Assembly (NCBI RefSeq): GCF_026719705.1
Contig: NZ_JAPPRR010000001.1
Span: 1,651,255 to 1,715,254 of the forward strand
Origin: Pseudokordiimonas caeni
GTDB taxonomy: Bacteria > Pseudomonadota > Alphaproteobacteria > Sphingomonadales > Kordiimonadaceae
Direction of reading: 5' to 3'
Length of the DNA stretch: 64,000 nt
Below are positions 1-9,458 of this stretch, in pieces (within the stretch, counting starts at the first letter, position 1; each line of letters begins with the position of its first letter). The notes beneath the pieces are model-generated. The model was given only the letters and a program-made list of their open reading frames with translations. It searched no databases and was not told the DNA's origin. The position numbers and the translations under genes are program-made.

Positions 1-1480
1 ACAGGAGGATTCTGTCATCCGGGATATAGTCGATCGCAAACCGTGGCGTGAATGCCCCCCATGAGCCGGACGCTTCATTGTTGAAAGGCGTGCCGATAAT
101 CGACGCCGCCATCGTGAAGTCCTTGTCGTCATAGGTATAGCGGCCGCCGGCGGTGATACGCAGCCGGTCTGTCAACTTGTAGCGCATCTGGCCATAAAAC
201 GCATACGAATCAAGCCCTTCATACGGATCGTAATTGAAGGCATTGATAAGCGTCGGCGGCACGCTGAGAATGAGCGGCTGGGTGGACTCGCCGTTCATAT
301 AAAAGGCGCCCGCTACGATGTCGGTCCGACTGCTGAGATCGGCAGCGAGCGTTAACTCCTGCGTGAACTGCTTCACATGGATGGCAACGAGCGGGAAGTC
401 GGAGAAATCTCCGCTAGTGCCGTCGTTATCGGTGTCGGTCAGCACCAGATCGTGCTTGATATAGCCTGTCGTCGAGGTGAGCGAGACATCCGGGCTGATG
501 TCCCAACGCGCAATCCCGATCGCCTTGAGATTTTCGGCGTCGCGCTGGTCCGTGTGGTTCATATAGACAGTCAGATTCTCGATGTCATTCTTCGGCAGGT
601 CGAGCACGTCAATGATCGTCGGCTTGTCCGGGCGCGCCTGACCAAGCACGGTGGCAAAAGCCGGATCGGATTTGTTTTTCGTATATTCAAGGATAGTCCG
701 GACCGAGAAATTCTCGGTTACTTCTCCCAGAAGCGATGCCCGCACCTGCGTCAGGTTGGTGTCGTTCTTGTCGGTATCGAGAAACGCATTCTTCATCCAG
801 CCGTCAGCGCGGTCGGCCTGGAACGCGATACGCCCCTTCAGGCGGTCGGACCCGAGCGGGCTATTGACGAAGCCCCTGATGCCGTACCGTGAATAATTGC
901 CGAAGGTCAGGGCAACTTCGCCCTCCGGTGTGTCGGTCGGCAGGTTGCTGTGCACATTGATCGCACCACCGGTGGCGTTACGCCCTTCAATGGTGCCCTG
1001 CGGCCCGCGCAGCACTTCAACACGCGACACATCAAGGAAAGTGCCATCCATCATGAAGTGGTTCAGGAAGGGCACGCCGTCCTGAGAAACGGTGATGCCC
1101 GCCTGGCTTCCGATGTCCTGCCCTGCCTGCCCGATGCCGCGCAGGGCAATGAAGATGTTCCCGAAGCGCTCGCCGAACTGGAGGCTCGGCGTGATCTGCA
1201 CGAGGTCACCCACACTTTTCAGGCCGGCCTTCTGCAGCGTTTCGCCCGACAGCGCCGTGATCGCAATCGGCACGTTCTGAAGGCCTTCGCGGCGCTTCTG
1301 TGCGGTGACGATAATGTCTTCGATCTCACCGATGTCAGCCGGTTCGTCGGCCTCGGCGGCACCCGCCGGCGGCTGGCTTTGTGCGACCGCTTCGGCGCTC
1401 ATCAACCAACCCGAAATCAGCGCAGACGCGCCAAGCAGCATGCGTGCACGAACGATGCGTGCCTTACTATTCTCTAGCAT
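1..1480 (-). CDS. TonB-dependent receptor, 3' end outside window
   Basis: Outer-membrane receptor for active uptake of a ligand driven by TonB/ExbBD. About 493 residues are visible and the C-terminal barrel strands lie beyond the window edge. The ATG at 1480 follows a GGGAGGGA ribosome site. A signal peptide (about residues 1-34) is followed by a TonB box-like DIIVTAQKR, then a plug domain with the typical RGPQGTIEGRNATGGAINV segment. The rest is alternating barrel strands. The ligand cannot be read from sequence. The AraC-type gene just upstream on the same strand is a plausible regulator. Product class is secure. Confidence 0.92.
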   Translation of the reverse strand, partial: MLENSKARIVRARMLLGASALISGWLMSAEAVAQSQPPAGAAEADEPADIGEIEDIIVTAQKRREGLQNVPIAITALSGETLQKAGLKSVGDLVQITPSLQFGERFGNIFIALRGIGQAGQDIGSQAGITVSQDGVPFLNHFMMDGTFLDVSRVEVLRGPQGTIEGRNATGGAINVHSNLPTDTPEGEVALTFGNYSRYGIRGFVNSPLGSDRLKGRIAFQADRADGWMKNAFLDTDKNDTNLTQVRASLLGEVTENFSVRTILEYTKNKSDPAFATVLGQARPDKPTIIDVLDLPKNDIENLTVYMNHTDQRDAENLKAIGIARWDISPDVSLTSTTGYIKHDLVLTDTDNDGTSGDFSDFPLVAIHVKQFTQELTLAADLSSRTDIVAGAFYMNGESTQPLILSVPPTLINAFNYDPYEGLDSYAFYGQMRYKLTDRLRITAGGRYTYDDKDFTMAASIIGTPFNNEASGSWGAFTPRFAIDYIPDDRILL

Positions 1481-1634
1481 TTCCCTCCCCTTCCCAAAAT
1501 CGAGGTCACGCCCGGCCGGTTCCCCAACCGGCGGGCATGAAGGGAAATTATCACCCGCCCAAATGGACTCCATGACGGGACTGACACACAGATTTGGCAG
1601 AAGTGACAAGGGCGCCTCAGCGCGTCAAAATCGC

Positions 1635-2732
1635 CTAGGATGCACGCCGGTCATTGAGCAATGCCGTCGCTGCCGCGACCATTGCCGCATCGGAAACATG
1701 GGTCGACCGGTATACCGAGGGCGCCACGCCGGCCCATGAAATGAAGTGGCGAGAGAAGCTGCCGGGTTCGCTGAAGCCCAGTTCAAATCCGATAGCCGTC
1801 ACGGGCAGATCGCTTGCCAGCAGATAGGCACTTGCCAGCTCGCCGCGCAGGCGCGTCTTGATATCCTGAAAGCTCTCGCCCTCAAGCGCCAGATCATGGC
1901 GCAGCCGCCGGGGCCGGGTACGCAGACGTGCAGCCACGACCTCAATCGGCGCCGACCACATGCCTGCTTTCTGCAGTTCGATCAGGACCTGCTGGGTGCG
2001 CTCACGCCAGCTCTGGCTTTGGCCGAGCGGTACATACCAGTCGGGCTCGCTGGCATAATAGTCGTCATATTCCTTGATCGAATTGTGCACGAGACGAACC
2101 GTCAGGTCGTTACGGTCATAGCTCAGGGCATCGACTGGCGCGTCATATTTCACCGGGCAATGAAACAGGCCAAACCGGTCAAATCCGTTCAGCTGCACCG
2201 GCCGCGGGCCGCGAACCGAAATTTCGCGCAGCGCCAAAGGGCGACCGATCAACCAGCTGAAAAGATGATAGATCCAGACAAACCTGATCCAGACGAAAAT
2301 GTCCCGGTCGACACCCGGGATCGTCGTATATTTGCAGATATGCTGCAGTCCGGTGCCATGCTCCTCGGAGATGCGGGGGCCTGCGTCGATCGACATGGCA
2401 TCGGTGAAACGGATGCTCACCCGCAGCGCCTCGCCGAAGCTGCTGCAGCTCAGGAACGAGAGAAGCCGTTCGGTTTCAAGCGCCAGACGACAGCCCTGCG
2501 CAAAGAAACCGAGATAGACATCATCAAGCGCAAACTGGATGGCCCGGACGAGCCGAACCAGCGACGGCCCGTCAATCGCGGCATGCGGATTGCCATACAC
2601 ATCCGGCGCAATGCCGGCCTTTTGCATGATGGCCTGCGGGTCGTGGCCCTTGAGGACTGCCCCCTGAAGCAACCCTTGCACGACCAGGCCGTCAACGCCC
2701 TCTGCAGCTTTGCCCTCCCCGAACACCGCCAC
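1635..2732 (-). CDS. AraC-family transcriptional regulator
   Basis: A 365-residue DNA-binding regulator. The N-terminal 200 or so residues resemble the arabinose-binding-like domain seen in OruR/ArgR-type AraC proteins. The C-terminal 100 residues carry two helix-turn-helix motifs, including the conserved LPVTAIGFELGFSEPGSFSRHF stretch (about residues 308-329), which is the second AraC helix pair. GTG at 2732 is used, with AGGGAG upstream; a second GTG two codons in is equally possible. The gene lies 155 bp upstream of the partial TonB receptor in the same direction, so control of that receptor is an inference from position. The effector is unknown. Confidence 0.88.
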   Translation of the reverse strand: MAVFGEGKAAEGVDGLVVQGLLQGAVLKGHDPQAIMQKAGIAPDVYGNPHAAIDGPSLVRLVRAIQFALDDVYLGFFAQGCRLALETERLLSFLSCSSFGEALRVSIRFTDAMSIDAGPRISEEHGTGLQHICKYTTIPGVDRDIFVWIRFVWIYHLFSWLIGRPLALREISVRGPRPVQLNGFDRFGLFHCPVKYDAPVDALSYDRNDLTVRLVHNSIKEYDDYYASEPDWYVPLGQSQSWRERTQQVLIELQKAGMWSAPIEVVAARLRTRPRRLRHDLALEGESFQDIKTRLRGELASAYLLASDLPVTAIGFELGFSEPGSFSRHFISWAGVAPSVYRSTHVSDAAMVAAATALLNDRRAS

Positions 2733-2899
2733 AACACTCCCTGATTCCCGATCCTTTTTTCATGGGATAACGTAAAGCGTATGGATTGCCAATGAGGAGC
2801 ATGCCTTCGCGCGACAGATTGAAGGAAGCTGCCCTTTATCTGTTGAACTGGCGCAGGAAAACCGTACCGTGGCAGATGATTGAACGAGGGGATTTCAAC

Positions 2900-3685
2900 T
2901 TGCGCGACACAAGCAGCAGACGCGAACGCATCATCGATATGTTGCGTCGTCAGGGGAGCGTTCAGGTCCTGACGCTGTCAGAAACCTTTGCCGTTTCAAC
3001 GCAAACCATCCGCAAGGATCTGGAGTTTCTGGCCAAACGTGGAATTGCAACCCGGTCATACGGCGGCGCACTCCTGAATGACCGGCACGGCCCCCATAGC
3101 GAAGCGGCGCTTGAACTGAAACAGCAACGTCATACCGATGAAAAGGGCATGATCGGCAAACTGGCCGCGAGTTACATCAATGCTGGCGAAAGCGTGATCC
3201 TCGATTCCGGCACCACGACCTTCCAGATCGCCGCGAATATCGACAGCGATATGGAGATCGTGGTGGTGACAAATGATTTCGGCATCCTGTCGGAATTGAC
3301 GCGCTGCGAGAAATTGCAGCTGATCATGCTGGGCGGCAGCCTGCGTCGCAAGAACATGGCCTTCTATGGCGCGCAGGCCGAATATGCGATGAAGAACATA
3401 CTGATCGACAAGCTGTTTCTGGGCGTTGACGGCTTCCACATGGAAAAGGGTATCACCACCCATTTCGAGCCCGAAGCCTCGCTTAACCGCATGATGTGCC
3501 AGGCTGCGAACGAGGTGATCGTGGTGACCGACAGCTCGAAATTCGGTCGCATCTGCCTGCACAAGATCGCGGACCCCATCGGCATCACAAGGCTGATCAC
3601 GGATTCGAACATCCCGCCAGAAATGGCGAGCCACCTGCGATCGCTCGGTGTTGATGTGGTGACAATCGACCGGCAAGAGGAATGA
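2900..3685 (+). CDS. agaR: DeoR-family repressor, AgaR-like
   Basis: Transcriptional repressor of the sugar-phosphate-responsive DeoR family. The N-terminal winged helix (RRERIIDMLRRQGSVQV then LSETFAVSTQTIRKDLEFL) is followed by a DeoRC effector domain with the SGTTTFQIA motif and GVDGFHMEKGITTH. The open frame reaches back to 2786, but TTG at 2900 is preferred. It follows GAGGGG at good spacing and gives 261 residues, the normal family length. The gene converges on the GalNAc operon. The AgaR assignment rests on this context and on AgaR-like sites at 13.7 kb. Confidence 0.82.
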   Translation: MRDTSSRRERIIDMLRRQGSVQVLTLSETFAVSTQTIRKDLEFLAKRGIATRSYGGALLNDRHGPHSEAALELKQQRHTDEKGMIGKLAASYINAGESVILDSGTTTFQIAANIDSDMEIVVVTNDFGILSELTRCEKLQLIMLGGSLRRKNMAFYGAQAEYAMKNILIDKLFLGVDGFHMEKGITTHFEPEASLNRMMCQAANEVIVVTDSSKFGRICLHKIADPIGITRLITDSNIPPEMASHLRSLGVDVVTIDRQEE

Positions 3686-3696
3686 CGAAACGCGCT

Positions 3697-4677
3697 TCAG
3701 CCCACCAGACGCTCGCTATCGTAGGCGAGAAACGATAATGCACTTTCATCCAACCGGACACCCGCGAGCCGGGCTGCATAGATTGCGGCACCAAGTGCTG
3801 GCGAGAAGCGCGGCACCGCAAGTTCATAGTGGCCGTAACGTTCAGCAAGGGCCAATTTGAACGGCTTGAAGACAATCTCGCCCGCCGCAAATACGCCGCC
3901 GGAATAGGAAACCGCCACCACCTGCCCTTCTTTGAACGCAAGGGTGCGGCGGGTGCTGTCCACGATATCGGCAAGCTCTGCCGCCGCTTCGTTGAAGATT
4001 CCCTGTGCGAGCAGGTCACCGGCCTCGGCTGCGATTGAAACTTCCTGACAAAGGGCCGCAATCCTGTTGCGCTCCCCCTTCCATTCGCCAAGCACCACGC
4101 CGGAGATATCGAGATCGCTCGCGCGGCCGAAATAGTCCCGAAAAATGGTGTAAAGCTGGGAGCGCGGCACGCGCCCGTCGCTCATCTTGGAGAAAAGCGC
4201 CAGGCCCGCCCGGCCAATCCAGTAGGCCGAACCTTCATCGCCGAAAAGCTCGCCCCAACCGCCGCAACGAGCCCCACGACCGGCGTTTTCGCCGTAGGTC
4301 ATCGAGCCCGTACCCGCGATAATGTTGATCCCGTCCTGGCAGCAAAGCGAGCCCGCCCAGGCGTTGATCATGTCGTTGTCGCAGCGGTAATTGCCAAGCG
4401 GAAAGAGATCAATCGGCAGTGCATCAAGAAGCGGCGTCACCGCGCTGTCTTCGCCGTAGGTCGGTAGGCCAAAGAAGGCGTGGGTCACTTTGGCGAGCGG
4501 CACATGGGCACGCGCCAGCAAGGCCTTCACCCCCTGCTCCAGCACGGCCTTGGCACCGTCGAGCCCCACGCTCAGGTGCGAGCATGTGGCCGCCGTATGG
4601 GTGGCCAGAAGCCGGCCTTCGGCGCTTACCAGCGCAAAGGCCGTTTTCGTGCCGCCGCCATCAACACCAATATACAC
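3697..4677 (-). CDS. BadF/BcrA-family sugar kinase (probable amino-sugar kinase)
   Basis: A 326-residue ATP-dependent kinase of the BadF/BadG/BcrA/BcrD fold, related to N-acetylglucosamine kinases. The phosphate-1 motif YIGVDGGGTKT is at the N-terminus and IIAGTGSM and GGWGELFGDEGSAYWIG lie mid-protein, as in GlcNAc/GlcN kinases. As last gene of the GalNAc operon it probably phosphorylates imported GalNAc or galactosamine at C6. GTG at 4677 is preferred because AGGGG lies 6 nt upstream; a TTG at 4683 is nearly on top of that site. The gene is convergent with the DeoR repressor. Substrate is inferred from neighbours. Confidence 0.82.
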   Translation of the reverse strand: MYIGVDGGGTKTAFALVSAEGRLLATHTAATCSHLSVGLDGAKAVLEQGVKALLARAHVPLAKVTHAFFGLPTYGEDSAVTPLLDALPIDLFPLGNYRCDNDMINAWAGSLCCQDGINIIAGTGSMTYGENAGRGARCGGWGELFGDEGSAYWIGRAGLALFSKMSDGRVPRSQLYTIFRDYFGRASDLDISGVVLGEWKGERNRIAALCQEVSIAAEAGDLLAQGIFNEAAAELADIVDSTRRTLAFKEGQVVAVSYSGGVFAAGEIVFKPFKLALAERYGHYELAVPRFSPALGAAIYAARLAGVRLDESALSFLAYDSERLVG

Positions 4678-4686
4678 GCGCAACCC

Positions 4687-5880
4687 CTACCCGGCTTTGG
4701 AGACAGGCTTTGCCTCGCCCTTGCCGCGATGGTCGTGGATTGTGACGCCCTTGACAACCCGGTTCACAGTACCGGATGCGCTTGGGCTGTCCGGCGCATT
4801 GCCAAGCCGCAGCGCGCGGTAGAAAGCGTAAACCTGCGCGAACATGATGTAGGGGAAGAGAAGCAGCGAATCCTTTGCGCCTTCAAGGCCTTCAACCAGC
4901 ATATAATCGCCGTTCGTCACCCGCGAGCAGGCCTCTGCCGTGACCGCGACAATCCGGCCGACCTCGCCGTCGCGGCGCAGCTCTTCCAGAAGGTCGAGAT
5001 CATACTGCCGGGTGTAGGGGTCCGCCGACACGAACATCATCACCAGCGTCTGGTCGTTGATGATGGTCTTGGGGCCATGGCGGAAGCCAAGCGGGCTATC
5101 GTAGGTGGTGACAACCTCGCCGTCCGTCAGCTCCAGAAGCTTCAGTGATGCTTCGCGCGCCAACCCCTTGAAGCCTTTGCTGCCAAGATAGACGACCCGG
5201 GCGAAATCGTCGCCCGCCAGCGCCTCAAGACGGCCCGTGAAGGTTTCAAGCACAAAGCGACCGGCATCCGCCACCTGTGCGGCGGCACCCGCTTCCCGCA
5301 CCAGCGGCGTGAAGGCATCAAGAGCTGCCAGCATCATTGAGGAGAAGCTCGAGGTCATCGCAAAGCTGCGGTCATGCGTTTGCTCAGGCAGCGCCAGCGC
5401 GAAGCAATTGTCACGTTTTTCGCACAGGGTGTAGAGCTCGCCCGAGGCATTACAGGTAATGACCAGATGATAGCTCTGGTTCAGGCACTGGTCAGCGAGC
5501 GCAACCGCTGCGACGCTTTCAGGACTGCTGCCCGATCGCCCGAAGGAAACAAGAAGGGTCGGCACGTCAGCCTGGAAATAGTCCTCGGGGCCGGAGACGA
5601 GATCAGTCGTCGCAATCGCCTCCACCCGCTTGCCAAGGGTTGAGGTCAATACCGGCTCGAGGCATTCACCGATGAAGGCAGAGGTGCCAGCACCTGTCAG
5701 GATGATGCGCAGGCGCGGATCGGCATGGAGCGGCTTCAGGAACGCATCCAAAGCGCCACGATTGGCAGCAAGCAGCGCGGCAGTTTCGAGCCACGCTTCG
5801 GGCTGCTGGGCAATTTCCTTCGCTGTCCAGAAGCCGTTTCGGTCCTTCAGCACGGATTCCGCGATATTCAGATACATCAT
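4687..5880 (-). CDS. agaS: AgaS-type galactosamine-6-phosphate deaminase/isomerase
   Basis: A 397-residue protein with two SIS sugar-phosphate isomerase domains. ILTGAGTSAFIGE and VSFGRSGSSPESVA mark the first; YLGSKGFKGLAREASLKLLELTDGEV and the SPLGFRHGPK motif mark the second, as in AgaS proteins. Known AgaS enzymes convert galactosamine-6-phosphate to tagatose-6-phosphate plus ammonia in the cytoplasm. The ATG overlaps the TGA of the kbaZ-like gene by 4 nt, so the two are probably translationally coupled. Family assignment is strong; activity is inferred. Confidence 0.9.
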   Translation of the reverse strand: MMYLNIAESVLKDRNGFWTAKEIAQQPEAWLETAALLAANRGALDAFLKPLHADPRLRIILTGAGTSAFIGECLEPVLTSTLGKRVEAIATTDLVSGPEDYFQADVPTLLVSFGRSGSSPESVAAVALADQCLNQSYHLVITCNASGELYTLCEKRDNCFALALPEQTHDRSFAMTSSFSSMMLAALDAFTPLVREAGAAAQVADAGRFVLETFTGRLEALAGDDFARVVYLGSKGFKGLAREASLKLLELTDGEVVTTYDSPLGFRHGPKTIINDQTLVMMFVSADPYTRQYDLDLLEELRRDGEVGRIVAVTAEACSRVTNGDYMLVEGLEGAKDSLLLFPYIMFAQVYAFYRALRLGNAPDSPSASGTVNRVVKGVTIHDHRGKGEAKPVSKAG

Positions 5881-7169
5881 GATTCAATGGTCTCCCCGAC
5901 CTGGGCAGCGCCCGAATACATTTTCAGAACCGCTTCGATGCGGTGGATGATGAGATCTTCTGCCGAGTTGCGGATGCGCCCCTCGCGCACGGCCCAATAT
6001 TCCTCGGGCATATACTGGCTGAGCATGGTCAAGGGCGGCGGCGAGGCCTTGAGATTGGCGATCAGGCGGCTGACGGCTTCCTCGACCTGCGGCTGCGCCC
6101 AGTAATAACGGATGCGGTCGCTGTAGGAATATTCGAGGTCCAGCCGCTGCTGCAGGCCGCTTTCGGCATAATATTTCCGCCAGTGAACGGGATTATCCTG
6201 CATGGCCTGCTGCACCGTGCGACGCACATGTGAGGCACCATTATCGCCGAGGAGCTCCCGTTCGATCGTATCGAGCGCAAGGATCGCCTCGCGCAGGGCA
6301 TAGGTCAGCCCCGGCCCCACCTTCAGGATCGCGAAATGATCGCGCACCAAAGCCTTCAGAGCGGAGGGCGTCTGATAGTCGGTCGAGTGCGCCTCGAACA
6401 CCATCGTGGGGTAACGCTCGATAAAGCGGCTGAGGCTGGTGGCGGCTTCCGGCACATAGTCGACCACCTTGTGATGGTCGAACTCGACACCCGGCTGCAC
6501 CACAAGGCCGATCACACGAGGCCAGACAGCACCGAGGCCCGCGGCCTCGAACGCCCGCTGATGCTCCAGAATGGTGGCCTCTGCCGCCTCGGGCGAGGTA
6601 ACCGCAAGGGTCTCAAGGTCTTCGGTCGCACCGCCCGGCACCGGCACTTCGGTGCCGATGATATAAACCGGCGGTTCGCCGCCCACATCCTTCCACGCCG
6701 CTTCCGCCACCGCGCACAGTCGCACGGCGCGGGACGCCACGATGGCATCGGTCAGCGGCACCGGGTCATCCGCGCAGGACATGGAGCAATCCAGATGGAT
6801 CTTGCGGAAACCGGCGCGAACATACTGATCGATCATCACGTCAGATTTGGCCATGGCCTCGTCCGCCGCCAGATGCTGCCAGCAATTGGGGCCAAGGTGA
6901 TCGCCGCCAAAGAGGATATCGGCCCGTTTGAAGCCAACCTGATCGGCAATCGCATGGACGCGCGCCACGAAATCAGCAGGGCGCATACCCGTATAGCCGC
7001 CGTCCTGATTGACCTGATTGGAAGTGGCCTCGATCAGTACCATGCTGTCGGTTGCCTCGCCGTGGCGAAGCGAGGCTTCGATCACCAGCGGATGGGCGGA
7101 ACAGACGGAATAGATCCCGACCGGCGCCCCTTTCTTATGCGCGGACACAATATCCTGCATGACTTGCAT
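5877..7169 (-). CDS. kbaZ: KbaZ/GatZ/AgaZ family protein (tagatose-bisphosphate aldolase subunit or tagatose-6-P kinase)
   Basis: A 430-residue protein carrying the family signature ILFGGDHLGPNCW (about residues 101-113) and the early IYSVCSAHPLVIEA motif. Family members are described as the non-catalytic partner of class II tagatose-1,6-bisphosphate aldolase. A tagatose-6-phosphate kinase role has also been proposed. The frame is open for about 100 more codons upstream, but ATG at 7169 follows AGGAG and sits 2 nt after the TAA of the GH109 gene, so it is chosen. No KbaY/AgaY catalytic subunit is present in the window. Confidence 0.87.
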   Translation of the reverse strand: MQVMQDIVSAHKKGAPVGIYSVCSAHPLVIEASLRHGEATDSMVLIEATSNQVNQDGGYTGMRPADFVARVHAIADQVGFKRADILFGGDHLGPNCWQHLAADEAMAKSDVMIDQYVRAGFRKIHLDCSMSCADDPVPLTDAIVASRAVRLCAVAEAAWKDVGGEPPVYIIGTEVPVPGGATEDLETLAVTSPEAAEATILEHQRAFEAAGLGAVWPRVIGLVVQPGVEFDHHKVVDYVPEAATSLSRFIERYPTMVFEAHSTDYQTPSALKALVRDHFAILKVGPGLTYALREAILALDTIERELLGDNGASHVRRTVQQAMQDNPVHWRKYYAESGLQQRLDLEYSYSDRIRYYWAQPQVEEAVSRLIANLKASPPPLTMLSQYMPEEYWAVREGRIRNSAEDLIIHRIEAVLKMYSGAAQVGETIES

Positions 7170-7171
7170 TC

Positions 7172-8527
7172 TTAAACTCCTGCGACACCGAGCGGTGCGG
7201 CCGTCTGCCAGCCACCACGGGTGAAATCCGGTATATCGATACTGTTGCTGCGTGCCGCGACACTGGCGGCAGACAGGGGCCCGATGGCCGACCATGCAGC
7301 AGCGTCGTAAACGCTCTGGTCCAGCGGCTCGCCGTTCCGAAGGCACCAGATGAGCCGCCACATCATCACGAAATCCATGCCGCCATGCCCGCCGTGCTCG
7401 CTTGCGAGATCGGCTGTGGCACTCCAGAGCGGATGATCGAACCGCGCCTGCCACGGCGCCATGTCGGTTTGCCATTCGGGATGCTCGCCCTCCTCCCGCT
7501 CGAACGCATCAAGGGCGATGCGGTCGGGGAAACCGGCGAAGACGCCGGCCGTGCCCTGAATGAGATTGAGGCGGCTGTAGGGGCGCGCGGTTGTGGTGTC
7601 ATGCTGCACCATGATGCTGCGGCCCTTCACCGTCTTGATCAGAGTGGTGTTTATGTCGCCCGCAATATAGTGCGCCTTGTTGCGGGCATGCGCGGGCCGG
7701 AATTCCGCCCTCGCATAGGCCGCACGGCCAAGGGCGGGCGAACTGACGGATGTCAGGTAATCGAACCGGTCACCCCGGTTGATATTCATATATTGCGCGA
7801 TGGGGCCAAGCCCGTGGGTCGGATAGAGGTTCCCGTCCCGCGTGGTGTGCCACGGCGTGCGCCATGAGCCAGTGCCACGCTCGATATCCTTCATTTGCCA
7901 GCGCAGATCGTGGATATAGGCGCCTTCGCCGTGGGTCAGTTCGCCAAAGAGGCCCTGACGCACCATATTCAGCACCATCAGCTCCGACCGGCCATAGCAG
8001 CAGTTCTCTAACATCATGCAGTGCTTGCCGGTCGCCTCGGCGGTCTCCACCAGCTGCCAGCAGCCTTCCACTGTTTGCGCGGCGGGGACTTCAACAAAGG
8101 CATGTTTGCCGCTTTGCATCGTCTCCACCGCCATCGGCACGTGCCAGCGCCACGGCGTGGAAATAACTACGGCATCGATATCGTCCCGCGCGAGCAGGTC
8201 ACGGTAGGCTTCCTCGCTGCCGGTGATCAGCACGGGGCGGTATCCCCGTGCGGCTTTGACGTGGGCCGCAGATTTCTCAAGCGCATCTTCATAGAGGTCG
8301 GCAATCGCCACGATGCGAACGCCATCAATCATTGTGAGGCTGCGGACATGTTCATAACCGCGGTCGCCCACGCCGATGAGCCCGATGCGCACTTCATCAA
8401 GCGACTTGGTTCGAAGGGCCGAGACATCCGTTCCCTTGGCGCGAGCCGGCATTGCCGTGGCCGCGACGGCACCGGCTGCCGCCACGCCCGCCAGAAACTG
8501 GCGGCGATTGGGCGAAAGGCGGGTCAT
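7172..8527 (-). CDS. GH109 alpha-N-acetylgalactosaminidase (Gfo/Idh/MocA fold, Tat signal)
   Basis: A 451-residue glycosidase that removes terminal alpha-linked GalNAc by an NAD-dependent oxidation-elimination mechanism. The N-terminus has a Tat-type RRQFLAG signal, fitting export with a pre-bound cofactor. Next come the Rossmann motif [20 protein letters not shown], the dehydrogenase-like [16 protein letters not shown] and [20 protein letters not shown]. The last is characteristic of GH109 rather than of ordinary Gfo/Idh dehydrogenases. The ATG overlaps the stop of the permease gene by 4 nt. A related oxidoreductase function is possible but less likely in this operon. Confidence 0.87.
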   Translation of the reverse strand: MTRLSPNRRQFLAGVAAAGAVAATAMPARAKGTDVSALRTKSLDEVRIGLIGVGDRGYEHVRSLTMIDGVRIVAIADLYEDALEKSAAHVKAARGYRPVLITGSEEAYRDLLARDDIDAVVISTPWRWHVPMAVETMQSGKHAFVEVPAAQTVEGCWQLVETAEATGKHCMMLENCCYGRSELMVLNMVRQGLFGELTHGEGAYIHDLRWQMKDIERGTGSWRTPWHTTRDGNLYPTHGLGPIAQYMNINRGDRFDYLTSVSSPALGRAAYARAEFRPAHARNKAHYIAGDINTTLIKTVKGRSIMVQHDTTTARPYSRLNLIQGTAGVFAGFPDRIALDAFEREEGEHPEWQTDMAPWQARFDHPLWSATADLASEHGGHGGMDFVMMWRLIWCLRNGEPLDQSVYDAAAWSAIGPLSAASVAARSNSIDIPDFTRGGWQTAAPLGVAGV

Positions 8528-9438
8528 GCCTTTTTCCCTTCAGGCAAGGATACAGCTTCGTCTTCAGGTTCTGCCGCCAGCAAGCCTGCGGCGAGAAGCG
8601 CAAGTACGATACCGGCCAGCCGGTAACCACCCGGCACCACACCGAGAAGAGCGAGCGAGAGGATCGCTGTTGTAAGCGGCGCGCCCGCGTTCGTCATGGG
8701 GGAGACGACCATTGCCTTGCCGAAACGGAAGGCATAGACGAGACACAGCGCACCGATGGAATTCAAGATCTGGATCATCGCGGCGAAGTACGGCCCGCCC
8801 ATACCCCAGCCCCAGTCGATGGGGGCCGAGAAATCGGTCATCATCAGGGCGACGGGGATAAGCGCGAGGCCCGTGATCATCATGTAGAAGAAGATGCTTT
8901 CGGCATGCATGCTCTCGTTCGAAAGCTTCATGAAGAAGGCCTGCACACCCCACGCCCCAAGCACGATGAGCGCCATGGCATACCAGCCGCTGCCATAATC
9001 GCCCGCGCCTGCAGTGCCCGAATAATCGAAAAGCGGCAGGGCAACGAGCGCGAGGATGATGCCCAGAAGCCCGAGCTTCGTGGTGCGTTCTTTCAGGAAG
9101 AAGAAGGACAGCACGATGGTCACGATGGGCGACAGCGAGATCACCGGGAAGATCAGGTAAGCCGGGCCCGTTTTCACGGCATGGAACAGCACCATCTGCC
9201 CTCCGCTGCCCAGAAACCCGATGATGCAACCATAGACAATCGACCTTGCATCATACTGCAGTTGCCAGTTGATGCGGGAAAGCGCCCAAATCGCCGGGGG
9301 CACCATGGTCACCGCCCACACGCAGTATACGAGCGTTTCAGGGAAGCCATGCTCCGATGAGACACCGGCGAAGGCGCCCCACAGGCCCCAGAAAACCATG
9401 GTGACAAGCGCATAAAGGAGCCAGGGTTTGGAAGTCAT
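8524..9438 (-). CDS. EamA/DMT-family permease (candidate amino-sugar transporter)
   Basis: A 304-residue inner-membrane protein with about ten hydrophobic segments in two EamA repeats. The acidic C-terminal tail is cytoplasmic or disordered. ATG at 9438 lies 10 nt after GGAG; a TTG two codons earlier is possible. Drug/metabolite transporters of this type move small metabolites. The gene sits between two glycosidase genes and no other permease is in the operon, so it is the best candidate for carrying GalNAc across the inner membrane. That role is an inference from position only. Confidence 0.82.
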   Translation of the reverse strand: MTSKPWLLYALVTMVFWGLWGAFAGVSSEHGFPETLVYCVWAVTMVPPAIWALSRINWQLQYDARSIVYGCIIGFLGSGGQMVLFHAVKTGPAYLIFPVISLSPIVTIVLSFFFLKERTTKLGLLGIILALVALPLFDYSGTAGAGDYGSGWYAMALIVLGAWGVQAFFMKLSNESMHAESIFFYMMITGLALIPVALMMTDFSAPIDWGWGMGGPYFAAMIQILNSIGALCLVYAFRFGKAMVVSPMTNAGAPLTTAILSLALLGVVPGGYRLAGIVLALLAAGLLAAEPEDEAVSLPEGKKA

Positions 9439-9458
9439 CGTCAATCGTCTCCGCTGGC

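Noticed and set aside
7170-7475. N-terminal extension of the KbaZ-like protein
   Set aside because: It overlaps the end of the GH109 gene and has no family similarity; ATG 7169 with AGGAG is far better.
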